Assembly: GCA_046154125.1 (NCBI GenBank) | Contig: JBJXEJ010000146.1 | Coordinates: forward strand, 1 to 64,000 | Reading direction: 5' to 3' | Origin: PBB1 sp046154125 | GTDB taxonomy: Bacteria; Pseudomonadota; Gammaproteobacteria; Burkholderiales; Burkholderiaceae_C | DNA: 64,000 bases | In this document: positions 27,112 through 36,228 of the stretch, one piece after another | How the letters are laid out: every line of letters begins with the position of its first letter | How positions within the stretch are numbered: the stretch's first letter is position 1 | Notes under the pieces: generated by a model | Databases searched by the model: none | Told to the model about the DNA's origin: nothing | The model's input: only the letters and a program-made list of their open reading frames with translations | Made by a program: the position numbers and the translations under genes

Positions 27112-27264
27112 ACGCACCAGTTTGACCCTCCGTCGTGCTATATCCATCATGCGATGGTGGTTTTGAGATTGACGTCTTTCAGTTCTTGCATTTATTTGTC
27201 TGAAAAAGGAGGTGTCGACGAAGGTGATTATGGAAATCAATCAATTGAACATAAAGAGGTAATC

Positions 27265-27762
27265 ATGGAAATCAGAAATCTAGTGGGCGCTGCAGTTCTC
27301 GCCGTGATGGCGTTACCTGCGAGTGCCAATACCAGCACGATCACTGTGTCGGAGAACACTCCGACGCAGTTCTTCTCGCCTGGATTTCTCGTTGGAAACG
27401 GGTGGCACGACACGGTCACGTTTGAAGGACTGGCTGCCGGCACGTACAACATCGATCTGGGTTTCACGGGTTTGAAAATCAATATCAGTTCGCTGACATT
27501 GAATGGTCAAAGTCTGACGCCCAGCGCGGGTGCTCCGGGGGTGTCGTTATTCAGTTTCACGAATGTCGCCTCCAGCCCTTTCACCTTGGAAATCTTTGGT
27601 AGCACTCCGATCGGCAAGATCGGAACATATGCCGGAGTCTTTTCCGCTGTGGCTGCAGTACCAGAACCTGAAACTTACACGCTTGCACTTGCTGCGTTAG
27701 GTATTGGGGTATTTATTCGTCGAAAATCCAAGAATATGAGCAGTGATCTTCAAGCCGCTTGA
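27265..27762 (+). CDS. PEP-CTERM sorting-domain protein
   Basis: Secreted protein of 165 aa and probable exosortase substrate. A signal peptide occupies residues 1-21 (cleavage after PASA). The central region, WHDTVTF then a Gly-rich part and INISSLTLNG, resembles FxDxF-type PEP-CTERM proteins. The C-terminal sorting signal starts with VPEP (residues 132-135), then a transmembrane stretch and RRK, with an unusual nine-residue tail after the basic patch. GAGG precedes the ATG at 27265. It is the only PEP-CTERM protein seen in the window, sits next to epsF and lies behind a sigma-54 promoter candidate. Confidence 0.88.
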   Translation: MEIRNLVGAAVLAVMALPASANTSTITVSENTPTQFFSPGFLVGNGWHDTVTFEGLAAGTYNIDLGFTGLKINISSLTLNGQSLTPSAGAPGVSLFSFTNVASSPFTLEIFGSTPIGKIGTYAGVFSAVAAVPEPETYTLALAALGIGVFIRRKSKNMSSDLQAA

Positions 27763-27923
27763 TGAATGAAAATGGCTTATCCAAGCAGTCATATTTGTTT
27801 TTTTTCTGTTTGAGATATTGTCCTGGTTCTGGATAGTTCGGGCCTCCAGCTTTTTTCGTTGAATCTTTCGTTTCTGACTGCTTTCTGATGGCCGCTGGCC
27901 GGTTTTAACGATTGGATTCCCAG

Positions 27924-29348
27924 ATGACATTGAGTCAGATACTCGTCGTGTTACGAGCTCGCTGGAGGTCCGCTTTCCTCGCTCTTGCGGCGGTGGTCAT
28001 CGCCGTTGCCGCGGCCAGTCTCTGGCGAACGCCGCAGTTCATGGCGACGGCGTCGGTCGTGCTGGACGTCAGGTCGCCGGATCCGATCGCGGGTGTGGTG
28101 CTCCCCGGCACCAATGTCGTGGGATACATGGCCACCCAGCTGGGCGTGATGCAGAGCGAACGGGTCGCGCTGCGTGCCCTGCAGTCGTTGCGCATCGATC
28201 AGGATCCGCAACTCAGGCAGAAGTGGACGGATGCGACTGGCGGTCTCGGTGACTTCCAGTCCTGGCTGGCGGATCTGATGCTGCGCAAGCTCGATGTGGT
28301 GCCGGCGCGTGATTCGAATGTCATCACCGTGGCCTACACCTCGCCGGATCCCGTGTTCTCCGCCGCGGTTGCCAACGCGTTCGTCAAGGCCTACATCGAC
28401 ACCACGCTCGAGCTTCGCGTGGAGCCGGCCCGGCAGTTCAACAGCTTCTTCGACGAGCGCGCGAAACAGATGCGCGAGGCGCTCGAACAGGCGCAGGCGA
28501 AGCTTTCTGCCTATGAGCAAAAGAAGGGCATCGTCGCGAGCGACGAGCGCGTCGATGTCGAAAGCCAGCGCCTGGCTGAACTGACCACGCAGATGGTCGT
28601 ACTGCAGGGCATGGCGACCGACTCGGGCAGCCGGCAAAGCCTTTCGGGGGCGAATGCCGAGCGCATGCAGGAAGTTCTCAACAGTCCGCTGCTGGTCGGT
28701 CTGACGACCGAGCTGTCCCGGCAGGAGGGGCGGCTCAACGAGTTGACCTCCCGCCTCGGAGACAACCATCCGCAGGTGGTCGAGTTGCGCTCCAACGTCG
28801 CGCAGTTGAAGGCGCGCATCGACAGCGACACCCGACGCGTCGCTGGCAGCCTGGCGGTGAACAACAGCGTCAACCAGACCCGGTTGACGCAACTGCAGGC
28901 TTCGGTCGATGAGCAGCGCAGCAAGCTGCTCCGGTTGAAAGGCCAGCGCGATGAGTCGTCGGTGCTGCTGCGCGATGTCGGAAACGCCCAGCGCGCCTAC
29001 GACATGGTGCTGACCCGGGCGACGCAGAGCGGAGTGGAAAGCCAGACCACGCAGACGAATGTGTCTGTCCTGAAGCAGGCGACACCGCCGCCATTGCCGG
29101 CATCGCCTCGCGTCCTCTTGAACATCCTGGTCTCCGTGTTCGTCGGGGCCGTGCTCGCCGTCGGTGTCGCGCTGGCGCGCGAATCCCGAGACCGCCGCTT
29201 GCGAACCAATGCAGACGTGATCCACGGATTGAGGCAGCCCCTTATCGGTGTGCTCCCGGTCAAGGCCAAGGCGCGGGCCGTGGGCAGCTCGCGTCGGTGG
29301 TTGACTCGACAGTCGACAGGTGCGGCGCCGCAGCTGCTGAGCCCATGA
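27924..29348 (+). CDS. epsF: Chain-length determinant protein EpsF (XrtB-associated)
   Basis: Wzz/GumC-type inner-membrane co-polymerase of 474 aa. One transmembrane helix lies near the N-terminus (~residues 17-36), then a large periplasmic part with long coiled-coil segments (~175-350), and a second helix near 395-415 with a PxxPxxP-like PPPLPASPR motif just before it. A ~55-residue basic cytoplasmic tail follows without kinase motifs; the kinase is the separate next gene. The ATG at 27924 is used; a TTG at 27912 is possible. It opens the 18.7-kb overlapping gene chain. Confidence 0.88.
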   Translation: MTLSQILVVLRARWRSAFLALAAVVIAVAAASLWRTPQFMATASVVLDVRSPDPIAGVVLPGTNVVGYMATQLGVMQSERVALRALQSLRIDQDPQLRQKWTDATGGLGDFQSWLADLMLRKLDVVPARDSNVITVAYTSPDPVFSAAVANAFVKAYIDTTLELRVEPARQFNSFFDERAKQMREALEQAQAKLSAYEQKKGIVASDERVDVESQRLAELTTQMVVLQGMATDSGSRQSLSGANAERMQEVLNSPLLVGLTTELSRQEGRLNELTSRLGDNHPQVVELRSNVAQLKARIDSDTRRVAGSLAVNNSVNQTRLTQLQASVDEQRSKLLRLKGQRDESSVLLRDVGNAQRAYDMVLTRATQSGVESQTTQTNVSVLKQATPPPLPASPRVLLNILVSVFVGAVLAVGVALARESRDRRLRTNADVIHGLRQPLIGVLPVKAKARAVGSSRRWLTRQSTGAAPQLLSP

Positions 29349-30289
29349 CGATCCCGAGTGCGAGGTCACCGCGAGCCATGAAGGCGCCGGACGTCTCCGC
29401 TGGGTCGGGCGCGGGATCGGGCCGCACTCAGGCTGCGCGCGAGATGGTGGTCGATCGCTCCATCGGTCAGTTCATCCGGGAGGTTCGCAATCTCGACGAC
29501 GAACAGATCGAACAGATCCTGATCTATCAGCGCAACCACAATCTACGGTTCGGTGAAGCCGCGATCGCGCTCAAGCTGGCTTCTAGCAACGATGTCCTGT
29601 GGGCCCTGTCGCGGCAGTTTCACTATCCGTACGCCACCGAAGGCGATGTCGTCGGCTTCGACGACGAACTCATCGCCGCCATCGACCCTTTCAGCGATCA
29701 AGCCGAGATATTTCGCGATATCCGCAGCCAGCTGCTGGCTGGCGTGATGAGCGGCGACAAGCCCCACCAGCGTTCACTGGCCGTGCTCAGTCCGAGCGTG
29801 GGCGACGGGAAGACCTTCTTTGCCGCGAATCTGGCGGTGACATTCAGCCAGCTCGAGGGCCGCACCCTCCTGGTCGATGCAGACATGCGAACCCCGCGCT
29901 TGCACCGTCTTTTCGGAGTGTCCGATCGCGCCGGGCTCAGCGGGATTCTTGCCGGTCACACCGAAGCTGAAGTGATCCAGCAGATCCATGCGCTGCCCAA
30001 TCTCTACCTGCTCCCCGTGGGTACGGTCCCGCCGAATCCACTCGAACTGCTGCAGCGCCCGGCCTTCGGGCTTTTGATGCACGAGCTGTGCGCCAAGTTC
30101 GATCACGTGATCGTCGACACGCCGGCGGCGTCCCACGGCGCTGACGCACGAGTGCTTGCCGCCAGGTGCGGCGCAGCGCTGGTGATGGGTCGCCGCGGCA
30201 AGACCCAGATGGATGCCCTGCAGTCGTTGATCAGTCAGGTCCACAAGAACCAGGTGAAGTTTGCCGGGGTGATGATCAATGACCACTGA
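29345..30289 (+). CDS. epsG: EpsG-type polysaccharide tyrosine kinase homologue
   Basis: Cytoplasmic BY-kinase-like ATPase of 314 aa that partners EpsF. The deviant Walker A is SPSVGDGKTF (Gly153-Thr157), Walker A' is LLVDADMRTPRLH and Walker B is VIVDTPA. Before the kinase domain, residues ~40-95 look like a T2SSE-N/MshEN-type helical module (DDEQIEQILIYQRNH then RFGEAAIAL). The C-terminus ends directly after the ATPase fold (VMINDH) and has no tyrosine cluster, unlike the kinase at 62495. The start overlaps the epsF stop by 4 nt. Confidence 0.87.
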   Translation: MTIPSARSPRAMKAPDVSAGSGAGSGRTQAAREMVVDRSIGQFIREVRNLDDEQIEQILIYQRNHNLRFGEAAIALKLASSNDVLWALSRQFHYPYATEGDVVGFDDELIAAIDPFSDQAEIFRDIRSQLLAGVMSGDKPHQRSLAVLSPSVGDGKTFFAANLAVTFSQLEGRTLLVDADMRTPRLHRLFGVSDRAGLSGILAGHTEAEVIQQIHALPNLYLLPVGTVPPNPLELLQRPAFGLLMHELCAKFDHVIVDTPAASHGADARVLAARCGAALVMGRRGKTQMDALQSLISQVHKNQVKFAGVMINDH

Positions 30290-31328
30290 GGCGAGGCGTT
30301 CCGTCCTGGTCGTCATACCGACGCTGAACGAAGTGAACACGATCGAAGGGGTGATCGAGGCGCTGTGCGTCGACCCGCCAGCGGAGGCCGACATCCGCTT
30401 CGTGGTCGCTGATGGCGGCAGCACCGACGGGACGATCGAGCGCGTGCGCTCCTTGATGGCTGTTCGGTCCGAGTTGTCGCTCCTGCACAACCCGAAGCGC
30501 ATCCAGAGCGCGGCCGTCAATCAGGCGGTTCGCACCTTCGGTGGCGGGTCGCAGGTGCTTGTCCGGTGCGATGCCCATGCGATTTATCCACCCGGCTTCG
30601 TCAGACGCCTGCTGGATACCCTGGATCGCACTGGCTCCGACGCGGTGGTGGTGCCCATGGACTCGGTGGGCCGCACCTGCCTCGAGCGGGCCGTCGCATG
30701 GGTCTCCGACACGCCCCTCGGCTCAGGAGGCTCGGCACACCGCGGTGGCAAGCGCAGTGGCTTCATCGACCATGGCCATCACGCGGCCTTTCGAATGACC
30801 AGCTTCAGTCGGGCTGGCGGCTATGACGAGAGCTTCACGCACAACGAGGACGCCGAACTCGATTGCCGCCAACGGGCGCTTGGCAGTCGCGTCTATCTCG
30901 ATGCCGACATCCGCCTCGCGTACCACCCGCGCGGGACTTTCAGCGGACTGTCGCGCCAGTATTTCGGGTACGGCCGCGGTCGCGCCCGCACCATCAGGCG
31001 TCACCGTGGATCGATGCGGTTGCGACAGTTTGCCGTGCCAACCCACTGCCTGTCTTGTCTGCTGGCTTTCGGGCTGGCGCCCTGGTGGCCGCTGGCGCTG
31101 GTCTGGCCCGGTCTCTATGGGCTGGCACTCGGTGCGGCATCCGCGCTGGGGGCTGTTCGCGAGCGGTCGATCTGCGGTCTGCTGGCCGGGCCGGCGGCTG
31201 CGGTCATGCATGGCGCCTGGGCTGCGGGCTTCATCTGGAGCCTGGTGAGCGTTCGAGAAACCCGCTGGCAGTCTGCGCTCGCAACGCCGTTGTGGTCCAG
31301 CGGCACGCCGCCACAGGTCTTTCGATGA
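30279..31328 (+). CDS. Glycosyltransferase family 2 (ExoA-like)
   Basis: Membrane-associated GT-A enzyme of 349 aa. It has the N-terminal VIPTLNE motif, DGGSTDGT around residue 47, the acidic DAHAIYP site in place of a DxD, and NEDAEL near 192 as the catalytic-base region. C-terminal hydrophobic segments (~260-325) suggest membrane anchoring, as in succinoglycan ExoA-type transferases. It overlaps epsG by 11 nt and the polymerase gene by 4 nt. Confidence 0.9.
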   Translation: MTTEARRSVLVVIPTLNEVNTIEGVIEALCVDPPAEADIRFVVADGGSTDGTIERVRSLMAVRSELSLLHNPKRIQSAAVNQAVRTFGGGSQVLVRCDAHAIYPPGFVRRLLDTLDRTGSDAVVVPMDSVGRTCLERAVAWVSDTPLGSGGSAHRGGKRSGFIDHGHHAAFRMTSFSRAGGYDESFTHNEDAELDCRQRALGSRVYLDADIRLAYHPRGTFSGLSRQYFGYGRGRARTIRRHRGSMRLRQFAVPTHCLSCLLAFGLAPWWPLALVWPGLYGLALGAASALGAVRERSICGLLAGPAAAVMHGAWAAGFIWSLVSVRETRWQSALATPLWSSGTPPQVFR

Positions 31329-32605
31329 GCGCGACTCCCCTGGCGTTCTCGCCGTCCGGCACGCGCAGTTTCGGACTGCTCAGCGGCGGACACGGAATCC
31401 TGGTGCGGCGTCGGCTCGACCGCTTGATCATGGGAGTGCCGGCGGTCACCGCAAGCTACCTGTCCAAGTTGTCGGTGCCCCCGTTCGGCGGGCTAGGTCT
31501 GTCGCTCGGGATCCCGCTGCTGTGCCTGACCAGCGCCCTCGGCCTGGCCGCCGGCCGATTGGTGACGGATTTCGGGCGCTTGCTGGCCTACATCGCCTTG
31601 CTGTGCCTGTTGTGGGGCATCCAGCTGCTGCGTGCCGAGCCGTTCTCTTATGCGTCCTTGCTGTTGTTCACGATGCTGCACTTTCCGTATGTGCTGCAGC
31701 TCAAGCGCGCGCCCGATTACTCGCAGGTGCTCGCGCTGTATCAACGCGTCGCGCTGTCCATCGCGGCACTGGGCATGCTGCAGTACGGGATCCAGTTCCT
31801 CATCGGGCCGGCGCTGGCTTTCCCGATCGAGAACTTCTTCCCCGAGGCGTTCAAGGTTTCGAAGTTCAACATGCAGGGCTACCTCGAATACGGGTCGGAG
31901 GTCTATCGGACCAACGGCGTGTTCATGCTGGAGCCCTCGTTCTACAGCCAGTTGCTCGCTGTGGGCGTGGTGATCGAGGCGGTCACCCGTGCTCGTGCCT
32001 GGGTGCTGATCGTGTTGCTGGCGGGCATGGTCGTTTCGTTTTCGGGTACGGGTTTGATGCTCCTGGCGGCATGCCTTCCATGTCAAGCCATCGTGAAGCG
32101 CCGGTGGGATCTGCTGGCGGCGGGTGTTGTCCTGGTGGCTGGTGCAGTCACGCTCGCGGCGCTGCTCGACAGCCCGTACCTCAACGTCTTTTTCAAGCGT
32201 GCCGGCGAGTTCACCGCCACGGGCTCAAGCGGCTTTGCGCGATTCGTCGGCGGCTTCTACCTGTTCGAGCAGTTTCTCTGGCCGGACGTCATGCGCGGGC
32301 TTTTCGGCTTCGGCGCGGGGTCCCTGCAGGCCTACCAGGCCAAGGCCACGTGGTCGTCCGGCGGCAATGCATTCTTCAAGATGATCTTCGAGTTCGGCCT
32401 CGTCGGTGGGCTGGCCTACTTCACCTTCATCGGTTATGTCCTTCGCCACTCGGCCGCTCCCGTGATGCTGCGTGTGGCAGTGGGCTTCACGTACCTGCTC
32501 AGCGGGGTCTACATCCCGTTTTCGCACAGCATCGCGCTGGGCCTGCTCGTCTGGCCGCATGCGGGCACGCTGGCTGCGCGCGCCGCTTCTGGACGCACGA
32601 CATGA
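31325..32605 (+). CDS. Wzy-like polysaccharide polymerase / O-antigen ligase-family protein
   Basis: Multi-spanning protein of 426 aa with about ten to eleven hydrophobic segments and a larger periplasmic loop in the second half. That loop contains GFGAGS and WSSGGNAFFKM-type sequence, resembling the Wzy_C-like loop, and an N-terminal cytoplasmic tail of ~40 residues. In the locus it is the only candidate for block polymerisation of lipid-linked repeats. Overlaps both neighbours by 4 nt. Sequence alone cannot separate polymerase from ligase. Confidence 0.78.
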   Translation: MSATPLAFSPSGTRSFGLLSGGHGILVRRRLDRLIMGVPAVTASYLSKLSVPPFGGLGLSLGIPLLCLTSALGLAAGRLVTDFGRLLAYIALLCLLWGIQLLRAEPFSYASLLLFTMLHFPYVLQLKRAPDYSQVLALYQRVALSIAALGMLQYGIQFLIGPALAFPIENFFPEAFKVSKFNMQGYLEYGSEVYRTNGVFMLEPSFYSQLLAVGVVIEAVTRARAWVLIVLLAGMVVSFSGTGLMLLAACLPCQAIVKRRWDLLAAGVVLVAGAVTLAALLDSPYLNVFFKRAGEFTATGSSGFARFVGGFYLFEQFLWPDVMRGLFGFGAGSLQAYQAKATWSSGGNAFFKMIFEFGLVGGLAYFTFIGYVLRHSAAPVMLRVAVGFTYLLSGVYIPFSHSIALGLLVWPHAGTLAARAASGRTT

Positions 32606-33828
32606 GTACGGCCGTCGTGGAGCGGGACACGCGGATCGATTTCATTCGCGGTGTGTTCATCCTGATGATGTGCGTGGACCATTTCGGATTCCTGCTGTCG
32701 CTGATCGGCACCAACGCACAGGCCAAGGTCTACACCTACAACAGCATCGGCTGGTCCAGCGGCGCGGAGTTCTTCGTGTTCTTCTCGGGCTACGTGATCG
32801 CCACGGTCTATTCGCGGACGCTGGCGGGCTCCGGCTTCTGGAAAACGCAGTTGCGATCGGCGCATCGAGCCTGGGAGCTCTACGTGCGCAATGCCTTTGT
32901 ATGGTTGGTGGCTGTGGCCCTGATGCGCTGGTTGTTCGAAGGCAATACCGCCCTGATGGCAGCCACCCAGATAGACCGCGCGAGCCGCTATCCCGACGCT
33001 GGAATCCTGGCCTTCATGACCCTGCAGTACACGCCCACCTACTTCGAGGTTCTGCCGATGTACATGACGCTCATGCTCGCCGCGCCGGCTTATCTGTGGC
33101 TGCATGGTCGCTTGAAGCATGCTGCCATCGTTGTATCGGCGCTCGTGTGGATCGCGGTTCAGGTGCACCCGCAACTCAACTTCCATTCGGCCAGTGGCAG
33201 CCCCTGGAATTTCAATCCGTTTGCCTGGCAGTTCGTGTTCTTTCTCGGCATGTGGTTTGCCAAGGAGTGCCCGCTGATCACCTTCGATCGCAGCGACAGA
33301 TTTCGCAATTCGGCGATGGTCTTGGGTGTCCTGGCACTCTGTACCGTGCTGAAGCTGCTCGACAAATCCGACGTGGTTCTTCCTTTCGTCGGTGTCGTCG
33401 ACATTCCGGGCCATGCCAAGCCCAATGTCGAGCCGCTGCGTCTGGCGCATTTCCTGTTGGTGATCTACCTCGTCGGCCTCGTCATGCCAGCCAACGACTG
33501 GGTGAAGCGGCGCTGGGTCACTCGTGGCATCGCCCAGGTGGGAACCAATTCCCTGGATTGCTTCTGCTTCAGCATCCTTCTCGGCTACGCCACGGCGGGG
33601 TTGTTCTCGATGACAGCACGCGGCACGCTCGAGTACTTCGCGCTCGTTGCGGTCAACGCCTTCGGTCTCGTGCTGTCGGCGTTCTGGTTCACGTGGCTCA
33701 AGACGCCGCCCTGGAAGCCACCATCGGGTGGCGCTCGCGACAAGCCGGTGCTCCAACCGGTATCGACGGACTCGGCTCCGGCCGGCATGGCCAAGTGGCC
33801 GGCAGCGCGCCTTGCCGATCCCGGATGA
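32602..33828 (+). CDS. OpgC-domain membrane acyltransferase-like protein
   Basis: Membrane protein of 408 aa with about ten hydrophobic segments. It starts with the OpgC family pattern RIDFIRGVFILMMCVDHF (residues ~10-27) followed by the FFVFFSGYV segment. OpgC in enterobacteria adds succinyl groups to periplasmic glucans, so here it may decorate the exopolysaccharide with an acyl group. The tail after residue ~375 is polar and Pro-rich. Overlaps its neighbours by 4 nt each. Confidence 0.83.
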   Translation: MSTAVVERDTRIDFIRGVFILMMCVDHFGFLLSLIGTNAQAKVYTYNSIGWSSGAEFFVFFSGYVIATVYSRTLAGSGFWKTQLRSAHRAWELYVRNAFVWLVAVALMRWLFEGNTALMAATQIDRASRYPDAGILAFMTLQYTPTYFEVLPMYMTLMLAAPAYLWLHGRLKHAAIVVSALVWIAVQVHPQLNFHSASGSPWNFNPFAWQFVFFLGMWFAKECPLITFDRSDRFRNSAMVLGVLALCTVLKLLDKSDVVLPFVGVVDIPGHAKPNVEPLRLAHFLLVIYLVGLVMPANDWVKRRWVTRGIAQVGTNSLDCFCFSILLGYATAGLFSMTARGTLEYFALVAVNAFGLVLSAFWFTWLKTPPWKPPSGGARDKPVLQPVSTDSAPAGMAKWPAARLADPG

Positions 33829-34775
33829 ATGCAATGAAGCGCGCCTGCGTGGGGCTGTTGGCCACGCTGTGCCTGCTGGGCGCATTCGCGGTGCATGCGG
33901 CGTCGCCCGTGCCGCTGGGCGTGTACCTGGGTCCTGGCTGCTCCGGTGCTGCCCGCGTGCCCGACTTTCAGCAGTGGCTCGGGCGACGACCGGAGCGGGC
34001 CTCAGACTTCTTCTCCGACCATTCCTGGCTCGAGCTGACCAAGGCGGCCGAGCGCAGCGCGCGATGCTGGGCCCCTACCGGCTTGGCCATGTCCTTCGGC
34101 CTGCCGATGCTGCCGAAGGACAAGGTGTCCACCCTGGCACAGGGTGCACGTGGCGACTACGACGTGTATTTCACGAAGGTGGCGGAGATCCTTGTCGCGA
34201 ACGGGCAGGCCGCTTCAGTGATTCGCATCGGCTGGGAGTTCAACCACGGCTGGTTCACCTGGCGCGCCGCGGCTGATCCGAAGGCCTGGGTCCTCTACTG
34301 GCAGCGCATCGTCACGGCCATGCGCGCCGTGCCCGGTGCGCGCTTTCGATTCGACTGGTGCACCGGATGGAGCCAGGGTCAGATCGCTCCGCCCGAGGTC
34401 TATCCGGGCGATGACTACGTCGACATCATCGGCATGGATGTCTACAACAACGCCTGGAATCCGGTCACGCCCGAGCAGCGCTGGCAATCCAAGCTGAACG
34501 CGCCGTTCGGCCTGAAGTGGCACAGGGAATTCGCGGCTGCGCACGGCAAGTCCATGTCCTACCCGGAATGGGGAACTGGCACCCGGCCCGACGGTCACGG
34601 CGCTGGAGACGACCCATATTTCATACGCCAGATGGCTGCCTGGATCGGGTCGACTCCGGTCGAGTATCACAACTACTGGGACTTCCGCGCACCGGACTAC
34701 AACGCACGGCTGTCCGACGACAGCAAGGTGCAGGCGGCCGCCGCGTTTCTCGAGACCCTGGGAGGCGTGCGTTGA
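33825..34775 (+). CDS. GH26-like secreted glycoside hydrolase
   Basis: Exported protein of 316 aa with a signal peptide (cleavage after VHAA, ~residue 26). The barrel shows RIGWEFNHGW (~133-142), with a glutamate in the acid/base position, and SYPEWGTG (~245-252), with a glutamate in the nucleophile position, the layout of family-26-type (clan GH-A) hydrolases; DYVDIIGMDVY lies between them. A hydrolase inside a polymer locus could trim or release the product. It lies in the overlapping chain (4-nt overlaps). Substrate is unknown. Confidence 0.75.
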   Translation: MNAMKRACVGLLATLCLLGAFAVHAASPVPLGVYLGPGCSGAARVPDFQQWLGRRPERASDFFSDHSWLELTKAAERSARCWAPTGLAMSFGLPMLPKDKVSTLAQGARGDYDVYFTKVAEILVANGQAASVIRIGWEFNHGWFTWRAAADPKAWVLYWQRIVTAMRAVPGARFRFDWCTGWSQGQIAPPEVYPGDDYVDIIGMDVYNNAWNPVTPEQRWQSKLNAPFGLKWHREFAAAHGKSMSYPEWGTGTRPDGHGAGDDPYFIRQMAAWIGSTPVEYHNYWDFRAPDYNARLSDDSKVQAAAAFLETLGGVR

Positions 34776-35356
34776 CGGCGACCTTCTGGCAGGCTGCGCA
34801 GGCAGACCTGTTCCGCATGCGCGGGTCGAGCAGCGCCGTCCAGGCGCTGTGGGCAGCCCTCACGCGCCGCTGCTACAGGCCACTCTTCACCCTTCGGTTG
34901 TGCCAGGCGCTGCAGGACTCCTCAGGCTGGCGCTGGCTGCTGCCGCTGGCGCTGCTGTCGCACCGGGCGGCTCGCCATCTTGCGGGACTGGACCTGCCGT
35001 GGCGCACCTGCATCGCCCCCGGTGTGCGCATAGACCACGGCTGGGGCCTCGTGATCAACGCAGCGGCAGTGGTGGGCCGAAACTGCACACTGTTCCATGG
35101 GGTCACGCTCGGCCAGCGCGATCGCATCGCCGCCGATGGAAGTCGCAGCACCGGTGTGCCGGTGATCGAGGACGAGGTCTGGATCGGCCCGCATGCAGTG
35201 ATCGTTGGTGGCATCACCATCGGCCGCGGCAGCCGCATCGCCGCCGGGGCCTTTGTCACGCAGGACGTGCCGCCGCACAGCCTGGTGGTCGGCAATCCCG
35301 CGCAGGTCGTTCAGCAGGATGTGCCGCCCGATGTCGAGAACCCCTGGCGCGGATGA
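34772..35356 (+). CDS. Serine O-acetyltransferase-like hexapeptide acetyltransferase
   Basis: Left-handed beta-helix acetyltransferase of 194 aa. The hexapeptide repeats run from about residue 78 to 170 (IAPGVRIDHGWGLVINAAAV then FHGVTLGQ, VIEDEVWIGPHAVIVGG). It resembles CysE but lacks the long CysE N-terminal domain, as do the EPS-locus acetyltransferases. The likely start is TTG at 34772, which gives a TTGA overlap with the upstream stop; the first ATG (34817) would break the 4-nt overlap pattern. It probably acetylates a sugar, which is inferred. Confidence 0.82.
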   Translation: MTATFWQAAQADLFRMRGSSSAVQALWAALTRRCYRPLFTLRLCQALQDSSGWRWLLPLALLSHRAARHLAGLDLPWRTCIAPGVRIDHGWGLVINAAAVVGRNCTLFHGVTLGQRDRIAADGSRSTGVPVIEDEVWIGPHAVIVGGITIGRGSRIAAGAFVTQDVPPHSLVVGNPAQVVQQDVPPDVENPWRG

Positions 35357-36228
35357 ACGCGATGCAACTCACCCTCGGCCGCACCGGCATCACCACCTCG
35401 GCGCTGGTTCTCGGCTGTGCGCGCCTGGGATCCGCGTTGACGCCGCTGGGGCGGCGCGAATGCGTGGCGCTGATCGAAGAGGCGTTCGACCTGGGGGTTC
35501 GGCATTTCGACACCGCGAGCATCTATGGCCAGGGCGACAGCGAGCGCTACATCGGTGAGGCGCTCCAGAATCGTCGCAGTCAGGTTTGCCTGTCGAGCAA
35601 GGCCGGTCAGCGGCTGGGCAGCAAGCAGGCGCTGATGTCCCGATTCAAGACGCCGATCCGCTGGTTGGCGGCGCGTCGAGGCACGCTGCGGCAAGGCGTT
35701 GCCGCGCAGCGTTCGAAGGGAATCCCGCGCTGCTTCGAGCCCGGTTACATCGAACGGTCGCTGCACGACAGCCTGCGCCGCCTGCGCACCGACCACCTGG
35801 ACATCTTTTACCTGCACAGCCCGGACGCCGAGGTGCTGGACGACGACGAATTGATGGCCTCTGTCGACGTGCTCCGGGCAAAGGGGATGTTTCGCGCCTT
35901 CGGCGTGTCCTGCGACGACGAGAAGGTGGCCTGGAAAGCCGCTGCGCACGGTGCCGTCCAGGTGGTGCAGTTCGCGTTCGACGACCACCCGAATGGACGG
36001 TCCCTGCTGCGCGAGCTGGCGTGCCGAGGCAAGCTGGCGGTGTTGCGGGGATTCACCGCATCGGAGTCGCGCGAACGTCTGACCGGCGAGGCACTGAGCC
36101 TGCGCTTCCGGCAGGTTCTGCCCCTGCCGGCGCTCGGTGGACTGATCTTCGGCACCACCAGCGCACAGCACCTGCGGGACAACATCGCCGCATTCGAGCG
36201 CGCTGCGGCTGCGGAGCGTGCCGCGTGA
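35353..36228 (+). CDS. Aldo/keto reductase
   Basis: NAD(P)H-dependent oxidoreductase of 291 aa with the AKR barrel. The catalytic Asp/Tyr motif is FDTASIYGQGDSE (residues ~50-62), the lysine is in LSSKAG (~80), and the histidine is in DIFYLHSPD (~155). Placed among glycosyltransferases, it may make a modified nucleotide-sugar or act on a polymer building block together with the next gene. The ATG at 35353 overlaps the acetyltransferase stop by 4 nt. Confidence 0.88.
   Translation: MNAMQLTLGRTGITTSALVLGCARLGSALTPLGRRECVALIEEAFDLGVRHFDTASIYGQGDSERYIGEALQNRRSQVCLSSKAGQRLGSKQALMSRFKTPIRWLAARRGTLRQGVAAQRSKGIPRCFEPGYIERSLHDSLRRLRTDHLDIFYLHSPDAEVLDDDELMASVDVLRAKGMFRAFGVSCDDEKVAWKAAAHGAVQVVQFAFDDHPNGRSLLRELACRGKLAVLRGFTASESRERLTGEALSLRFRQVLPLPALGGLIFGTTSAQHLRDNIAAFERAAAAERAA

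Larger units (their letters stand above)
26680..27264. other. Divergent AT-rich intergenic region of the XrtB locus
   Basis: This 585-bp gene-free stretch separates the reverse-strand sugar transferase from the forward PEP-CTERM gene. It is visibly more AT-rich than its flanks. It contains two short inverted repeats near the reverse gene (26729-26743 and 26748-26761) and a sigma-54-type -24/-12 element near the forward gene (27096-27111). Short open frames inside it lack ribosome sites and recognisable products. I see no RNA gene. Confidence 0.7.

Noticed and set aside
27750..27762. TCAAG-CCG-CTTGA inverted repeat at the end of the PEP-CTERM gene
   Set aside because: Short stem overlapping the stop codon; the nearest T-run is over 30 bp away, so terminator evidence is weak.
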